Below, piece after piece: positions 19,678-29,757 of a stretch of DNA of 64,000 nucleotides. The notes beneath the pieces were generated by a model that saw nothing but the letters and a program-made list of their open reading frames with translations, had not been told where the DNA came from and ran no database searches. The stretch comes from Candidatus Blochmannia vicinus (GTDB lineage: Bacteria; Pseudomonadota; Gammaproteobacteria; Enterobacterales; Enterobacteriaceae). Position numbers and translations under genes: made by a program. Numbering within the stretch: position 1 is the first letter of the stretch; each line of letters starts with the position of its first letter. The stretch is from positions 124,001-188,000 of the forward strand of contig NZ_CP097763.1 of assembly GCF_023586525.1 (NCBI RefSeq). The letters run 5' to 3'.

Positions 19678-21423
19678 ATGAATATTCAAACATTTTTACT
19701 AAAAAAAATAAATCAAGCTCTATTATTAATTACGAATAAATCTATTTTCAATCTAATACAAATACAACAATCAACAAGAAAAGAATTTGGGGACTATCAA
19801 ATTAATGGATTAATCACTATCTCCAAAAAATTAAATATTCCTATTGAAGAACTTGCTAAAAAAATTATAAAATTTATCGATCTCAATGAGATTGCTCAAA
19901 CAACAAAAATTGAACAACCAGGATTTATTAATATATTCTTAAATCCAAAATGGATATCCCATCAAATTAACAGCATCTTTTCAGTACCCCGTTTGGGCAT
20001 CACTCCAGTTACACCAAAAACCATTGTTATTGATTACTCTAGTCCAAATATCGCAAAAGAAATGCATGTTGGACATTTACGTTCAACTGTTATAGGAGAT
20101 AGTGTTGCTCGTGTTTTGTCTTTTTTAGGACATAATGTCATTAAAGCTAATCATATAGGAGATTGGGGTACTCAATTTGGTATGCTTATTGCTTATATAG
20201 AAAAAAATATTCAGTCTGAATTTATATTAAACAAATCCATACAATTATCTACATTAGAGCATTTTTATCAAGAAGCTAAAAAAATGTATGATATTGATCC
20301 CAATTTCGCTAAATTGTCTCGAAATTATGTTTTAAAATTACAAAAAGGCGATAAATATTGCTGTCGAATATGGAAACGTTTAGTAGATATCTCTGTATCA
20401 AATAATCAAAATACATATATACGATTAAACGTTAGCTTAAAAAAAAGCGATATTATGGGAGAAAGTTTTTATAATAATATGCTTCCTAAGATTGTATCAG
20501 ATTTAAAAAATAAAGGATTAGCGATCACAAGTAATGGAGCTGTCGTAGTACCTCTAAAAAATTATAACAATAGAAATGGCGCTCCTTTTGGAGTAATTAT
20601 TCAAAAAAAGGATGGAGCTTATTTATATAGTACCACTGATATTGCTTGCATAAAATATCGCTGTAAGATATTACATGCCGACAGAATCATTTATTATATT
20701 GATAGTCGTCAAAAACAACATATAATGCAGGCTCAGGAAATTGCTCATAAAGCAGGTTATTTAGATACATCAGTACTACTAGAACATCACATATGCGGTA
20801 TGCTACTTGGAAAAGATAAAAAACCATTTAAAACACGATCTGGTAATGCGTTAAAATTAAAAACATTATTAGATGAAGCCTTAAAACGTGCTCGTTTATT
20901 GATTTTAAGCAAAAACCCTAATTTAAAAAATTCTCAAATAAATAAATTAGCACATATTATTAGTATTGGCGCTATCAAATATTCTGAATTGTCAAAAAAC
21001 CGTATTATAAATTATATATTCGATTGGAATAACATGTTAAAATTTGAAGGAAATACTGCGCCTTACATACAATATGCATGTACCAGAATTTTTTCTATTT
21101 TTGAACAATCTAAACAACTTGATTTTCAACCAAAACAAAATAATATTAAACTAGAAACTGAAGAAGAAAAATTGTTAGCAATTTGTTTACTTCAATTTGA
21201 AGAAATAATTACCACAGTAGCAAGTCAAGGTGCTCCTCACATGTTATGTTCTTATTTATATAAACTATCCGTACTGTTTTCTTCTTTTTACGAACACTGT
21301 CCAATTATTAAGGCAACCAATATACATATAAAACATAGTAGATTAAAATTGGCACTGATTACTGTTCGTATCTTAAAAAAAGGATTAAATTTACTAGGAA
21401 TTAAAACAGTAAAACATATGTGA
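19678..21423 (+). CDS. argS: Arginyl-tRNA synthetase
   Basis: Class Ia synthetase charging tRNA-Arg. It has 581 residues (E. coli 577). The N-terminal additional domain, HVGH in KEMHVGHLRS, and the C-terminal DALR anticodon-binding domain ending near TVKHM are all recognisable. No Shine-Dalgarno is visible before ATG 19678; a hairpin lies there instead. Convergent with murJ, with only 22 bp between stops. Confidence 0.96.
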   Translation: MNIQTFLLKKINQALLLITNKSIFNLIQIQQSTRKEFGDYQINGLITISKKLNIPIEELAKKIIKFIDLNEIAQTTKIEQPGFINIFLNPKWISHQINSIFSVPRLGITPVTPKTIVIDYSSPNIAKEMHVGHLRSTVIGDSVARVLSFLGHNVIKANHIGDWGTQFGMLIAYIEKNIQSEFILNKSIQLSTLEHFYQEAKKMYDIDPNFAKLSRNYVLKLQKGDKYCCRIWKRLVDISVSNNQNTYIRLNVSLKKSDIMGESFYNNMLPKIVSDLKNKGLAITSNGAVVVPLKNYNNRNGAPFGVIIQKKDGAYLYSTTDIACIKYRCKILHADRIIYYIDSRQKQHIMQAQEIAHKAGYLDTSVLLEHHICGMLLGKDKKPFKTRSGNALKLKTLLDEALKRARLLILSKNPNLKNSQINKLAHIISIGAIKYSELSKNRIINYIFDWNNMLKFEGNTAPYIQYACTRIFSIFEQSKQLDFQPKQNNIKLETEEEKLLAICLLQFEEIITTVASQGAPHMLCSYLYKLSVLFSSFYEHCPIIKATNIHIKHSRLKLALITVRILKKGLNLLGIKTVKHM

Positions 21424-21445
21424 TATATTGCTATATATATTGTAT

Positions 21446-23002
21446 TTAATCAAAAGAATCCTCTTCTCTGCTTAAAAAAATAAAATCTTTTAAACGAATA
21501 CCTACAAACCATAACGTTATACAATAACTACTACCAGCTAATATTAAAACTACTATTATCCTAATTAATCTATAAAAAATATTCCCTTGTGTCCAATCAG
21601 ATATATACATTAATAATCCTAAACATACTACACACAATATAATAAGCGCGATAACCAATTGACCACAAAAAAACCACCATCCAGATAGTAGTTGAAATAA
21701 ATACTTTTTTTTAAATTTCCAATATAACAACCCTGCATTCAACCATGCCCCCAAACTAATAGAAACAGAAAAAACAATATGCTTTAATAAATTAATACAC
21801 ATTAAATTTATAAATTGAGTAAAAATAAGTACAACAATGATGATATGGACTGGAGTTTTAATATCATGACGTGCGTAAAAAGCAGATGTTAACACTTTAG
21901 ATAAAATTAATCCAGGTAACCCTATTGCGTACGCAATTACAGAATATTGTGTCATTAATACATCAAACTCTAAAAATTTTCCATATTTAAACAATGTTAT
22001 TATTAAGGGTTCAGACAAAACTCCTAAAATAACAGCGCTAGGTAAGCTTAGTATAAAACATAACCTAATACCCCAATTCATCAAACAAGAATAATCTTGA
22101 TAATTTTTCTTAGAGATAAAACGTGATAAATATGGATATAAAACAGTAGTTAATGTTACTCCAAAAATTCCAATGGGCAACTCCATTAATCTATCAGCAT
22201 AATATATCCAAGAAATAGAACCATCACTCAAAAAAGAAGCAAGAATAGTATTAATAACTAATGATATCTGACTACTTGAAACTGCAATTATAGCAGGGAC
22301 CATTGATCTATATATTCTACATACTCTATTGTCATAAAATTGAATTTTTGGAATAACTAGCATATTAATTTTTTCTAAAAATAACGCACAATACACACAC
22401 TGTAGTACTCCTCCTACAATAACTGACCAAGCCAATCCCATAATAGGAACATGAGAATATACACACTCTGCAAACAACATAAAACTGATCATACTGGCAT
22501 TTAAAAAAATTGGAGTAAACGCTGGTACTAAAAAAAAATTACAAGTATTTAAAATCGCTCCCATTAATGACGTTAACGATACTAATAAAATATAAGGGAA
22601 CATCACTCTAAACATTTTAATAGCCATAACAAATTTTTCTGTAGCATTGTCAAAACCCGGAGCAGTAACCGCAATAATCCAAGGCGCTATCAATAATCCA
22701 ATGATAACTACAATAGCTACCATAAATATTAATGAACCAGATACTATAGAAATAAATACCCGTATTTCTTCTTCGCTATCACGAGATCGATATTCTGATA
22801 ATATAGGCAGGAAAACTTGATAAAATACTCCTTCCGCAAAAATACGTCTTAATAGATTAGGTAATTTAAAAGCAATGAAAAAAGCATCTGTCATGATGCT
22901 AACACCAAAAATTCGAGCTATAATAGTATCTCTAATAAAACCCAAGATACGAGATAACATAATTATAAAACTCATTGAAGTCAGCGACTTTAACAGATTC
23001 AT
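21446..23002 (-). CDS. murJ: Lipid II flippase MurJ
   Basis: MOP-superfamily flippase moving lipid II across the inner membrane for wall synthesis; formerly MviN. It has 518 residues (E. coli 511), with about 14 hydrophobic helices. The N-terminus MNLLKSL, RILGFIRD and the FKLPNLLRRIFAEG loop are strongly conserved, including the functionally important basic residues. With ddlA and mepM it shows that a peptidoglycan wall is still made. No Shine-Dalgarno is evident. Confidence 0.96.
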   Translation of the reverse strand: MNLLKSLTSMSFIIMLSRILGFIRDTIIARIFGVSIMTDAFFIAFKLPNLLRRIFAEGVFYQVFLPILSEYRSRDSEEEIRVFISIVSGSLIFMVAIVVIIGLLIAPWIIAVTAPGFDNATEKFVMAIKMFRVMFPYILLVSLTSLMGAILNTCNFFLVPAFTPIFLNASMISFMLFAECVYSHVPIMGLAWSVIVGGVLQCVYCALFLEKINMLVIPKIQFYDNRVCRIYRSMVPAIIAVSSSQISLVINTILASFLSDGSISWIYYADRLMELPIGIFGVTLTTVLYPYLSRFISKKNYQDYSCLMNWGIRLCFILSLPSAVILGVLSEPLIITLFKYGKFLEFDVLMTQYSVIAYAIGLPGLILSKVLTSAFYARHDIKTPVHIIIVVLIFTQFINLMCINLLKHIVFSVSISLGAWLNAGLLYWKFKKKYLFQLLSGWWFFCGQLVIALIILCVVCLGLLMYISDWTQGNIFYRLIRIIVVLILAGSSYCITLWFVGIRLKDFIFLSREEDSFD

Positions 23003-23622
23003 TATATTAAAAATTTTAAAAAATTCAGTATAAATATAGTATTATGAAAACATAACTTTTATTACAAATAACAAAATTGCGCTGAGTTACATAAAATTAT
23101 AACAATCAGTTCTATAAACAATAATTTTATTTTAAAAATATTTTCTATTTTAGAATCACATATTTAAAATACTAATACAATATATATATAAACTACAATT
23201 ATTATATATCTCTGTTATAATGTAGTATATATACCGATTTTCATAAAAAATAGCACTTATTAAAATAACTAATAATAACAACCATATTTCTTATGCTATA
23301 TATTTTTATAAATAAAACGACCGCTTAATACATTTTCTTTAAATTGATCAAAAATCTGATAACTATGTGTAACATACATATTTACACATATTAGCAATCT
23401 TTAATAAAGATAATCGCTTTTATCGTTAAGTATTGTATTTGAAATAAAATATATAAAAATAAACATACAAAAATATTAATATTATAATATTCAAATGTTT
23501 CATAGAAAATATAAGATACATGTTAATTTACACCGTGATTAAAAATAAAAACATACAACTATTAAAAATATTTTTAATGCACTCAGTAAAAAAATGTATA
23601 CAAAATACACAAACGGAGACCC
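23003..23622. other. Divergent spacer between murJ and mdtH
   Basis: About 620 bp with no gene. Imperfect AT palindromes occur, for example ACTACAATTAT paired with ATAATGTAGT with a one-base offset near 23200, and an 18-bp AT palindrome near 23560. These are within chance expectation. Confidence 0.4.
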
Positions 23623-24846
23623 ATGTATACAATATCGCAAGCTAGAAGACTAGGTAAATATTTTTTAATTATAGATAATATGTTTGTAGTTATAGGTTTT
23701 TATGTTGTTTTTCCACTTATTTCAATATACTTTGTTGAACAATTAGGATGGGGAGCTTTTTTAGTAGGGTTTGCTTTAGGATTACGACAATTTATTCAAC
23801 AAGGATTAGGAATTTTTAGCGGAGCTTTTGCTGATAAATTAGGTGCTAAACCTATGATCGTATCCGGATTATTTATGCGTACTTTAGGATTTATTATAAT
23901 GAGTATTGCAAATACTCCTATATTATTATGTTTATCATGTGTATTATCTGCATTAGGAGGAACATTATTTGATCCGCCACGTACTGCACTAGTAATTAAA
24001 TTAGTTCGACCATGGGAATTAGGGAGATTTTATTCTGTATTAATGCTAGAAGATAGTATGTGTGCTATAATAGGAATTGTTCTGGGCACATGGTTACTAC
24101 AATATAACTTTAAATTAGTATGCTTTACCGGAGCAATATTATTTTTCATCGCTGGAGTTTTTAACGCCTGGCGGTTACCTGCATACAAAATTTCTAGTTC
24201 CCATGATTCATTATTAGAAGGTATAAAAAAAGTACTCAACAATCAAAGATTTATAATTTATGTCTTCACCCTAACCGGATATTATATCTTATCAGCTCAA
24301 GTAATGTTAATGTTGCCCATCCGTATTCATGAAGTATCTGGGCAGCTATCATATATAAAATGGATGTATATCATAGAAGCAATTTTATCTTTATTGTTAA
24401 TTGTTCCTATAACTTGGTGGAGTGAGAAATACTTCAAATTAGAAACACGCTTGATGGTAGGGTTAATAACTATTATCATTAGTTTATTTCCTATTGGATT
24501 AGTTAAAAACCTACATACATTATTAATTTTAATTAGCATGTTTTACATAGGTTCTATTATTGCAGAGCCTGCAAGAGAAACTTTAGGAGCTTTATTGACA
24601 GATTATAAAGCACGTAGCAGTTATATAGGCTTTAGTAAACTAAGCTTAGCTTTAGGAGGTACTGTAGGTTACAGCGGTAGTGGATGGTTATATGACATTG
24701 GTAAAGAACAAAATTTTACGCAATTACCTTGGATCGTTCTGAGTATAATCGGTTTAATTACTTTACTAGGATTATATTTTCAATTTAAATACTATTCTTT
24801 TCAATCTTTACTTAATAATAAAAATAATAAGAAACGTAGACTATGA
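23623..24846 (+). CDS. mdtH: Major facilitator superfamily transporter MdtH
   Basis: Orthologue of E. coli MdtH (YceL; 402 residues, here 407), a 12-helix drug/H+ antiporter family protein. The N-terminal [25 protein letters not shown] and GGTLFDPPR blocks are nearly the same as in E. coli, and AEPARETL is in the second half. GGAG precedes ATG 23623. Its substrate in a symbiont is unknown. In E. coli mdtH is close to the murJ region, so this pair keeps local order. Confidence 0.94.
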   Translation: MYTISQARRLGKYFLIIDNMFVVIGFYVVFPLISIYFVEQLGWGAFLVGFALGLRQFIQQGLGIFSGAFADKLGAKPMIVSGLFMRTLGFIIMSIANTPILLCLSCVLSALGGTLFDPPRTALVIKLVRPWELGRFYSVLMLEDSMCAIIGIVLGTWLLQYNFKLVCFTGAILFFIAGVFNAWRLPAYKISSSHDSLLEGIKKVLNNQRFIIYVFTLTGYYILSAQVMLMLPIRIHEVSGQLSYIKWMYIIEAILSLLLIVPITWWSEKYFKLETRLMVGLITIIISLFPIGLVKNLHTLLILISMFYIGSIIAEPARETLGALLTDYKARSSYIGFSKLSLALGGTVGYSGSGWLYDIGKEQNFTQLPWIVLSIIGLITLLGLYFQFKYYSFQSLLNNKNNKKRRL

Positions 24847-25032
24847 CTAAAATACATAGTTATGAAATAAATACGCTTCATAATATCATTTAATTTATAA
24901 TACTAAAAAATTTTTAATACTTAATTTAAAACTAAGATATTTAATTAATACTATCAAACAACAGATTGATTAAATTAATCATATTTAACCTAAAAAAGAA
25001 AATCTTATATTATTTAAGTTTTCTTGTTGAAT

Positions 25033-25125
25033 GGTGAGGTGTCCGAGTGGTTTAAGGAGCATGCCTGGAAAGCATGTATGCATATAATTTATGTATCAAG
25101 GGTTCGAATCCCTTCCTCACCGCCA
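25033..25125 (+). tRNA. serX: tRNA-Ser (anticodon GGA)
   Basis: The type II tRNA fold closes: acceptor GGTGAGG/CCTCACC, D-arm, anticodon loop CTGGAAA with anticodon GGA, long variable arm, T-loop GGTTCGAATCC. Discriminator G is followed by an encoded CCA (25123-25125). This is the only one of the four tRNA genes here with a template-encoded CCA. Confidence 0.95.
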
Positions 25126-25710
25126 TTACTGTAACGACATAAATCGACAACCCGGTTATTTAATTACAGTTTATAAAATTAAAATTCACATATACCTTAA
25201 AACTAACAAAACCCAATTTTCACCGCTTAAATAAGAATAATAACGTTATTATTTTATTTGTAATATTTGCAAAAAACACCTTCTTACATTCTATATAAGA
25301 TAGCAACCAAATATTTATATAAATATATAAATCAAATTCATAACACTTACTTCATAAAACATAAAATATATGATCATCTTTTAAATTGATCATAAATAAA
25401 TTATATTATTCGTTTCAATTTAGCTATATAAATTAATATCATATAAATGATATACAACATCACCAACTAAAATCAATACCCCTTATCATTCTATATCTAT
25501 AGCAAAACAATTAAAAAATAATCTTAAACACACTATAACATAATCATAAATAACAATATTATGCACATTAACATTATCAAAATAAAACTCATACAAACCA
25601 ATATAAATTTCATCATCAATTATTTAATCAATTGTAACTAAATATAAATCATCATACCTCTACCTAACATTAAAACATCATATAATATTAATATATATCT
25701 TCAAAGAATT
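25126..25710. other. Spacer between two tRNA-Ser genes
   Basis: About 585 bp of AT-rich DNA with no coding signal. An 18-bp perfect palindrome (25236-25253) followed by a T-rich stretch lies 110 bp after tRNA-Ser(GGA) and might act as its terminator, but it is weak. Confidence 0.35.
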
Positions 25711-25800
25711 CGGAGAGAAAGGGATTCGAACCCTTGAAAGATATTATTTCTTTAAAACGGTTTTCGAAACCGCTCCGTTCAACCACTCCGGCATCTCTCC
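25711..25800 (-). tRNA. serU: tRNA-Ser (anticodon CGA)
   Basis: On the minus strand the acceptor GGAGAGA pairs with TCTCTCC. The anticodon loop TTCGAAA carries CGA, with a long AT-rich variable arm and T-loop GGTTCGAATCC. It matches E. coli serU in the conserved arms. After discriminator G (25711) the sequence continues AATTC, so no CCA is encoded. Confidence 0.94.
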
Positions 25801-25858
25801 CCATTGAAAATACAAAAATTTTATATTTTCATATAGAAAATAACATATGAACACACCT

Positions 25859-25904
25859 ATTTTAATTTAAAATATAATAAATTTATTATATTTTAAATTA
25901 AAAT
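25859..25904. repeat. 46-bp perfect A/T palindrome between divergent tRNA genes
   Basis: 25859-25881 and 25882-25904 are exact reverse complements with no spacer, made only of A and T. The centre lies 81 bp from the 5' end of tRNA-Ser(CGA), in the shared upstream region with tRNA-Asn. It could extrude as a cruciform. No terminator role is obvious, since both genes read away from it. Confidence 0.75.
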
Positions 25905-26047
25905 GCCATAAAAATAATCTAACTATTAAATGAAAATAGTACGCACAATTTTCTCATCATATTTAAATACTTTGTTAATTCAACCGACTATTATTAAGTA
26001 CTTGTATTATCAAACATATTAATATAATATGAATTCAGTTTATTGGT

Positions 26048-26120
26048 TCCTCTGTAGTTCAGTTGGTAGAACGGCGGACTGTTAATCCGTATGTCACTGG
26101 TTCGAATCCAGTCAGGGGAG
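26048..26120 (+). tRNA. asnT: tRNA-Asn (anticodon GTT)
   Basis: Almost identical to E. coli tRNA-Asn: acceptor TCCTCTG with CAGGGGA (one G-T pair), anticodon loop CTGTTAA with GTT, T-loop GGTTCGAATCC. Discriminator G (26120) is followed by TCA rather than CCA, so the encoded tail has decayed. The gutQ stop lies 20 bp beyond on the opposite strand. The particular E. coli paralogue symbol is nominal. Confidence 0.95.
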
Positions 26121-26140
26121 TCAAAATTAAAGCTAACTAA

Positions 26141-27118
26141 TCACTCTGTTGTAGCTTGGTGTAAATCATGTATATTAATTGAACCTACCAATTTTCCAAC
26201 TTTATCCACTACTGGAGCTGCAGCTATTTTACGTCGATACAGCGCTTTTAATGCTACGCTTGCGCGCCATTCTTTTGGAATGCTGTATCCAGGTTTAGTC
26301 ATGGCAATATCAATAGGGTCATCGAGAGATTTGCCTTTAACTATCCAGCGTCTTAAATCTCCGTCAGTAAACACTCCTATAACACGAATATGATTATCGC
26401 ATACAGCTGTCAATCCAAGCCCAGTCCGACTTAATTCAAACATCGCATCCATTACTGTAACCCCTCCAAAAACTTTGGAAATATGTTCCCCAGTACGCAT
26501 TAAATGATGTACGCAATTGAGTAATTGAGCTCCTAATCTACCTCCTGGATGAGATCTCGCAAATTGTTCTAAACTAAATCCTCTATATCTCATAAGAGCC
26601 ATTGTTAATGCATCCCCCATCATTAAAGTATTAACCGCACTAGAAGTAGGAACTAACTGCATAGGACAAGCTTCTCTTTTTATCTTGATATTAAGAACAC
26701 ACGTAGCTCCTTTAGCTAAAGGAGAACTAATATCCCCAGTAAATGCGACCACAGGGATCCCACTTTCTACTAAGAATGGCATTAAAGTAATTATTTCACA
26801 GGCACGACCTGAATAAGAAATAAATATCACTACATCTTTCGCTCCAATCATACCTAAATCACCATGCAAAGCTTCTGCAGGATGAACAAAAAAGGCAGGA
26901 GTACCCGTGCTTGCTAAAGAAGCGGCAATTTTTTTGCCAATATGGCCTGACTTACCTATACCAGAAACCGCAACCTTTCCTGTACAATTCAATAATATGT
27001 GACAAGCAAAAACAATGCTTTCATCTAACCTATCTAACATTCTTTGAGCTTCATTAATTTCGATCTCTAAAGTTTCTTTAGCAAACTCCAATAACAATGC
27101 ATCATTAACTATTACCAT
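26141..27118 (-). CDS. gutQ: Arabinose-5-phosphate isomerase GutQ
   Basis: Interconverts ribulose-5-phosphate and arabinose-5-phosphate, the entry to Kdo and lipopolysaccharide. It has 325 residues (E. coli GutQ 321, KdsD 328). The SIS domain (about 40-175) contains SGIGKSGHIGKKIAASLAST and PAFFVHPAEALHGDLGMI, and there is a C-terminal CBS pair (about 205-325). Diagnostic residues (VHHLMR, SRTGLGL, LRRWIV) follow GutQ, not KdsD. In E. coli gutQ belongs to the glucitol operon; none of those genes is beside it here. It faces tRNA-Asn convergently. Confidence 0.9.
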   Translation of the reverse strand: MVIVNDALLLEFAKETLEIEINEAQRMLDRLDESIVFACHILLNCTGKVAVSGIGKSGHIGKKIAASLASTGTPAFFVHPAEALHGDLGMIGAKDVVIFISYSGRACEIITLMPFLVESGIPVVAFTGDISSPLAKGATCVLNIKIKREACPMQLVPTSSAVNTLMMGDALTMALMRYRGFSLEQFARSHPGGRLGAQLLNCVHHLMRTGEHISKVFGGVTVMDAMFELSRTGLGLTAVCDNHIRVIGVFTDGDLRRWIVKGKSLDDPIDIAMTKPGYSIPKEWRASVALKALYRRKIAAAPVVDKVGKLVGSINIHDLHQATTE

Positions 27119-27531
27119 AATTATTAAATATGAATTACATCCTTCTTCTGATAATTTCGAAAAATCTGTTTCTATGGGTACTATACAAAAAATAAATATT
27201 CAAAACGTACTTATATTCACTTACCTAAACCCAACTCAGATACATAATAATAATTTTTATTATTAAAACAGAAAACACACAAATATTTTAACTAAATATT
27301 GAAATATAACACAATGATAACACATATTAAGATCAATGATTATCACTATAATAATGTTTATTAAATTAATAATAATATACTATCCATAACATATCTTTAT
27401 ATTTTTATCAGGCCACTACCCTTCCGATTACTGCATTATATTTAAAAATTTAAATATCTTACTTTTATACAGTAATTCATTATGAATGAACTGAAATTAA
27501 TATTTCAACGCAAATTAACTTTCCATTAAAT
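27119..27531. other. Spacer between gutQ and tmaR
   Basis: About 413 bp, no coding signal on either strand; a few short imperfect AT hairpins only. Confidence 0.4.
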
Positions 27532-27855
27532 TTAATCAACTGTAGATTCTTTAAAATTATTTAATTTTTTTGATAATTCACGACGTTCCTTCGATAATTC
27601 AGCATTTTTTATTATATATTCATCCACTCGATCTTCATAATCATTACGCATATTAGTGATAATAACTTGTATTCCTTCTACAGATGTTTCAGTTTTGATA
27701 TAATCACTTAAATTACCCAGTAATAATACTCTTTTTTGATTATCTCTAATTTTTTTTTCATTATCCAGAATCTCTCGTTGTAGTTTATTCTTACGACGAA
27801 ATATGCGTACAAATTCCAATACATCATAAAACGATTTATTAACATCGTTGCTCAT
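27532..27855 (-). CDS. tmaR: PTS polarity factor TmaR (YeeX)
   Basis: 107 residues (E. coli YeeX/TmaR 109), very close in sequence: [34 protein letters not shown] and [15 protein letters not shown]. Predicted to be almost all helical and coiled-coil. In E. coli TmaR gathers PTS Enzyme I at the cell pole and controls its activity. Strong Shine-Dalgarno AAGGAG before ATG 27855. Its position near sbcB follows E. coli order (yeeX, sbmC, dacD, sbcB) with the intervening genes lost. Confidence 0.95.
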   Translation of the reverse strand: MSNDVNKSFYDVLEFVRIFRRKNKLQREILDNEKKIRDNQKRVLLLGNLSDYIKTETSVEGIQVIITNMRNDYEDRVDEYIIKNAELSKERRELSKKLNNFKESTVD

Positions 27856-28246
27856 AAATCATCTCCTTATTTATATTTATTTTAAAAATATACACATAAT
27901 AAATTTCTATAACCTAATCAAACCAAAATTAAAATTCAAATTTATAAATACCATTAGTATTATGTAATACTTAATTTTAATTAAACTAAAAAATTATAAT
28001 ATTACTCGATTGCACCAATCAATATTGCTCATACTGATACGATACTTCTATTTTTATAAATAATTTTATATTGAAACTACATTAATTATGATAAATTAAA
28101 AAATTAGTTATACATGTACTACGACGATTAAAATTTTTTATGTCGTGTTATAACATACAATATATTATAAATACGTCCAAATACATTATTTTTAATATCA
28201 GTAAACAATTTAAATATTATTTATACTGAAAGTGCTGGTGTAAACT
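27856..28246. other. Divergent spacer between tmaR and sbcB
   Basis: About 390 bp without genes. E. coli has sbmC and dacD in this interval; I see no remnant of either. Confidence 0.4.
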
Positions 28247-29757
28247 ATGTTAATAAGTAAAAATACTAAAACCCCTAGTTTTTTTTTTATGATTATGAAA
28301 CTTTTGGAATAAACCCCTCGCTAGACAGACCAGCACAATTTGCTGGAATTCGTACTAACGATACATTAACTCCCATAGAGAAAGAAAAAGTTTTATTTTG
28401 TCGCTTATCAAACGATTATCTTCCTGATCCAAAATCGGTACTTATTACAAAAATTACTCCTCAAGATACTTTACATAATGGTTTAATAGAACCTGAATTT
28501 GCCCGTCGTATCAACCAAATATTCTGTACACCTAAAACTTGTATACTTGGATATAATAATATCCATTTTGATGATGAATTCAGTAGAAATATTTTTTATA
28601 GAAATTTTTATGATCCTTATATATGGGCTTATCAACAAGGAAACTCACGCTGGGATTTATTACATGTATTACGTGCTTATTATTCGCTATGCCCATATGG
28701 CATCATTAAATGGCCATTAAATAATCAAAATAAACCTAGCTTTCGTCTAAAAGATTTAACGCAAGCAAACGCTATACAACACTCTAACGCTCATGACGCT
28801 ATGTCGGATGTATATGCTACCTTAGAGTTAACAAAATTGACGAAAAGAGCACAACCACAATTATTTCAGTTCTTATTTAATCATCGTACCAAATACCAAC
28901 TGAAAAAAATTATCGATTTAGAAACCATGCGCCCTCTGATATTTATCACTAAAAAAATTAACAATAAATATCAAAATTTTTTAACCTATATAGCTCCAAT
29001 TACTTGGCACCCTATAAATTCTAATATTTTAATCGCATGTGATTTAAATGAAAATATAGATACTTTATTACATTTAAATATAAACATAATATATCAAAAA
29101 TTATATTCCAATCATATAACAATACACGATGTGTTAAAAACCATACCATTACAATTGATCCGATTAAATGCATGCCCCACTTTAATACCAATAAATTTTT
29201 TTAATAAAAATAATATCAACGTCAACCATTTCACACAGTTTTCTACTAATTATCAACATTGTTTAAAAAATTTGAATTTTCTCAGAATTTATGAAAATAG
29301 TGTTCACTTACGTAAAAAAATACATACACTATATACTATTATTGAATCATACCTACGTCAAAAAGCTCTATATCATAACTCTCATGTAGATTCTCAGCTA
29401 TATCATGGATTCTTCAATAATTCTGATCGAAAAATAATCTTAAATATCCAAAAAACTCATCCAAAAAATTTAAAAAATTTATGTATCGACAATGTTGATA
29501 GTCGCTTAAAACTATTGTTGTACTATTATAGAGCTCGTAACTTTCCTAGCACTTTAAATCAACAGGAACAAAAAGAATGGTTAAATTATATAAAAAATAA
29601 ATTATTTAATCAAAGTCAATCAAAATCTTATAACGATAACTTAAACATACTTTTATCAATTTATAGCTATGATAGACAAAAAACCAAACTTCTTCATTTA
29701 TTAAAAAAATATTATCAGTATCTTTATGAAAATTGCTTTAATTTTCATAAAGAATAA
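28247..29757 (+). pseudogene. sbcB: Exonuclease I with a one-base frameshift in a T10 run
   Basis: The native start ATG 28247 reads only 21 codons to a TAA at 28310. The frame one base earlier is then open to 29757 and aligns with exonuclease I throughout. The break is in ten T at 28279-28288; eleven T would give S-F-F-F-Y-D-Y-E-T-F-G in register with E. coli and a 503-residue protein. All exonuclease (DEDDh) residues persist: Asp and Glu of DYE, FDDE, His and Asp of HSNAHDAMSD. The lesion is thus recent, or is corrected by polymerase slippage. A sequencing error in the run cannot be excluded from the sequence alone. The enzyme digests single-stranded DNA 3' to 5' in repair. Confidence 0.9.

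Noticed and set aside
23560-23580. 18-bp A/T palindrome before mdtH
   Set aside because: Palindromes of this length and composition are expected several times by chance in this much AT-rich spacer.
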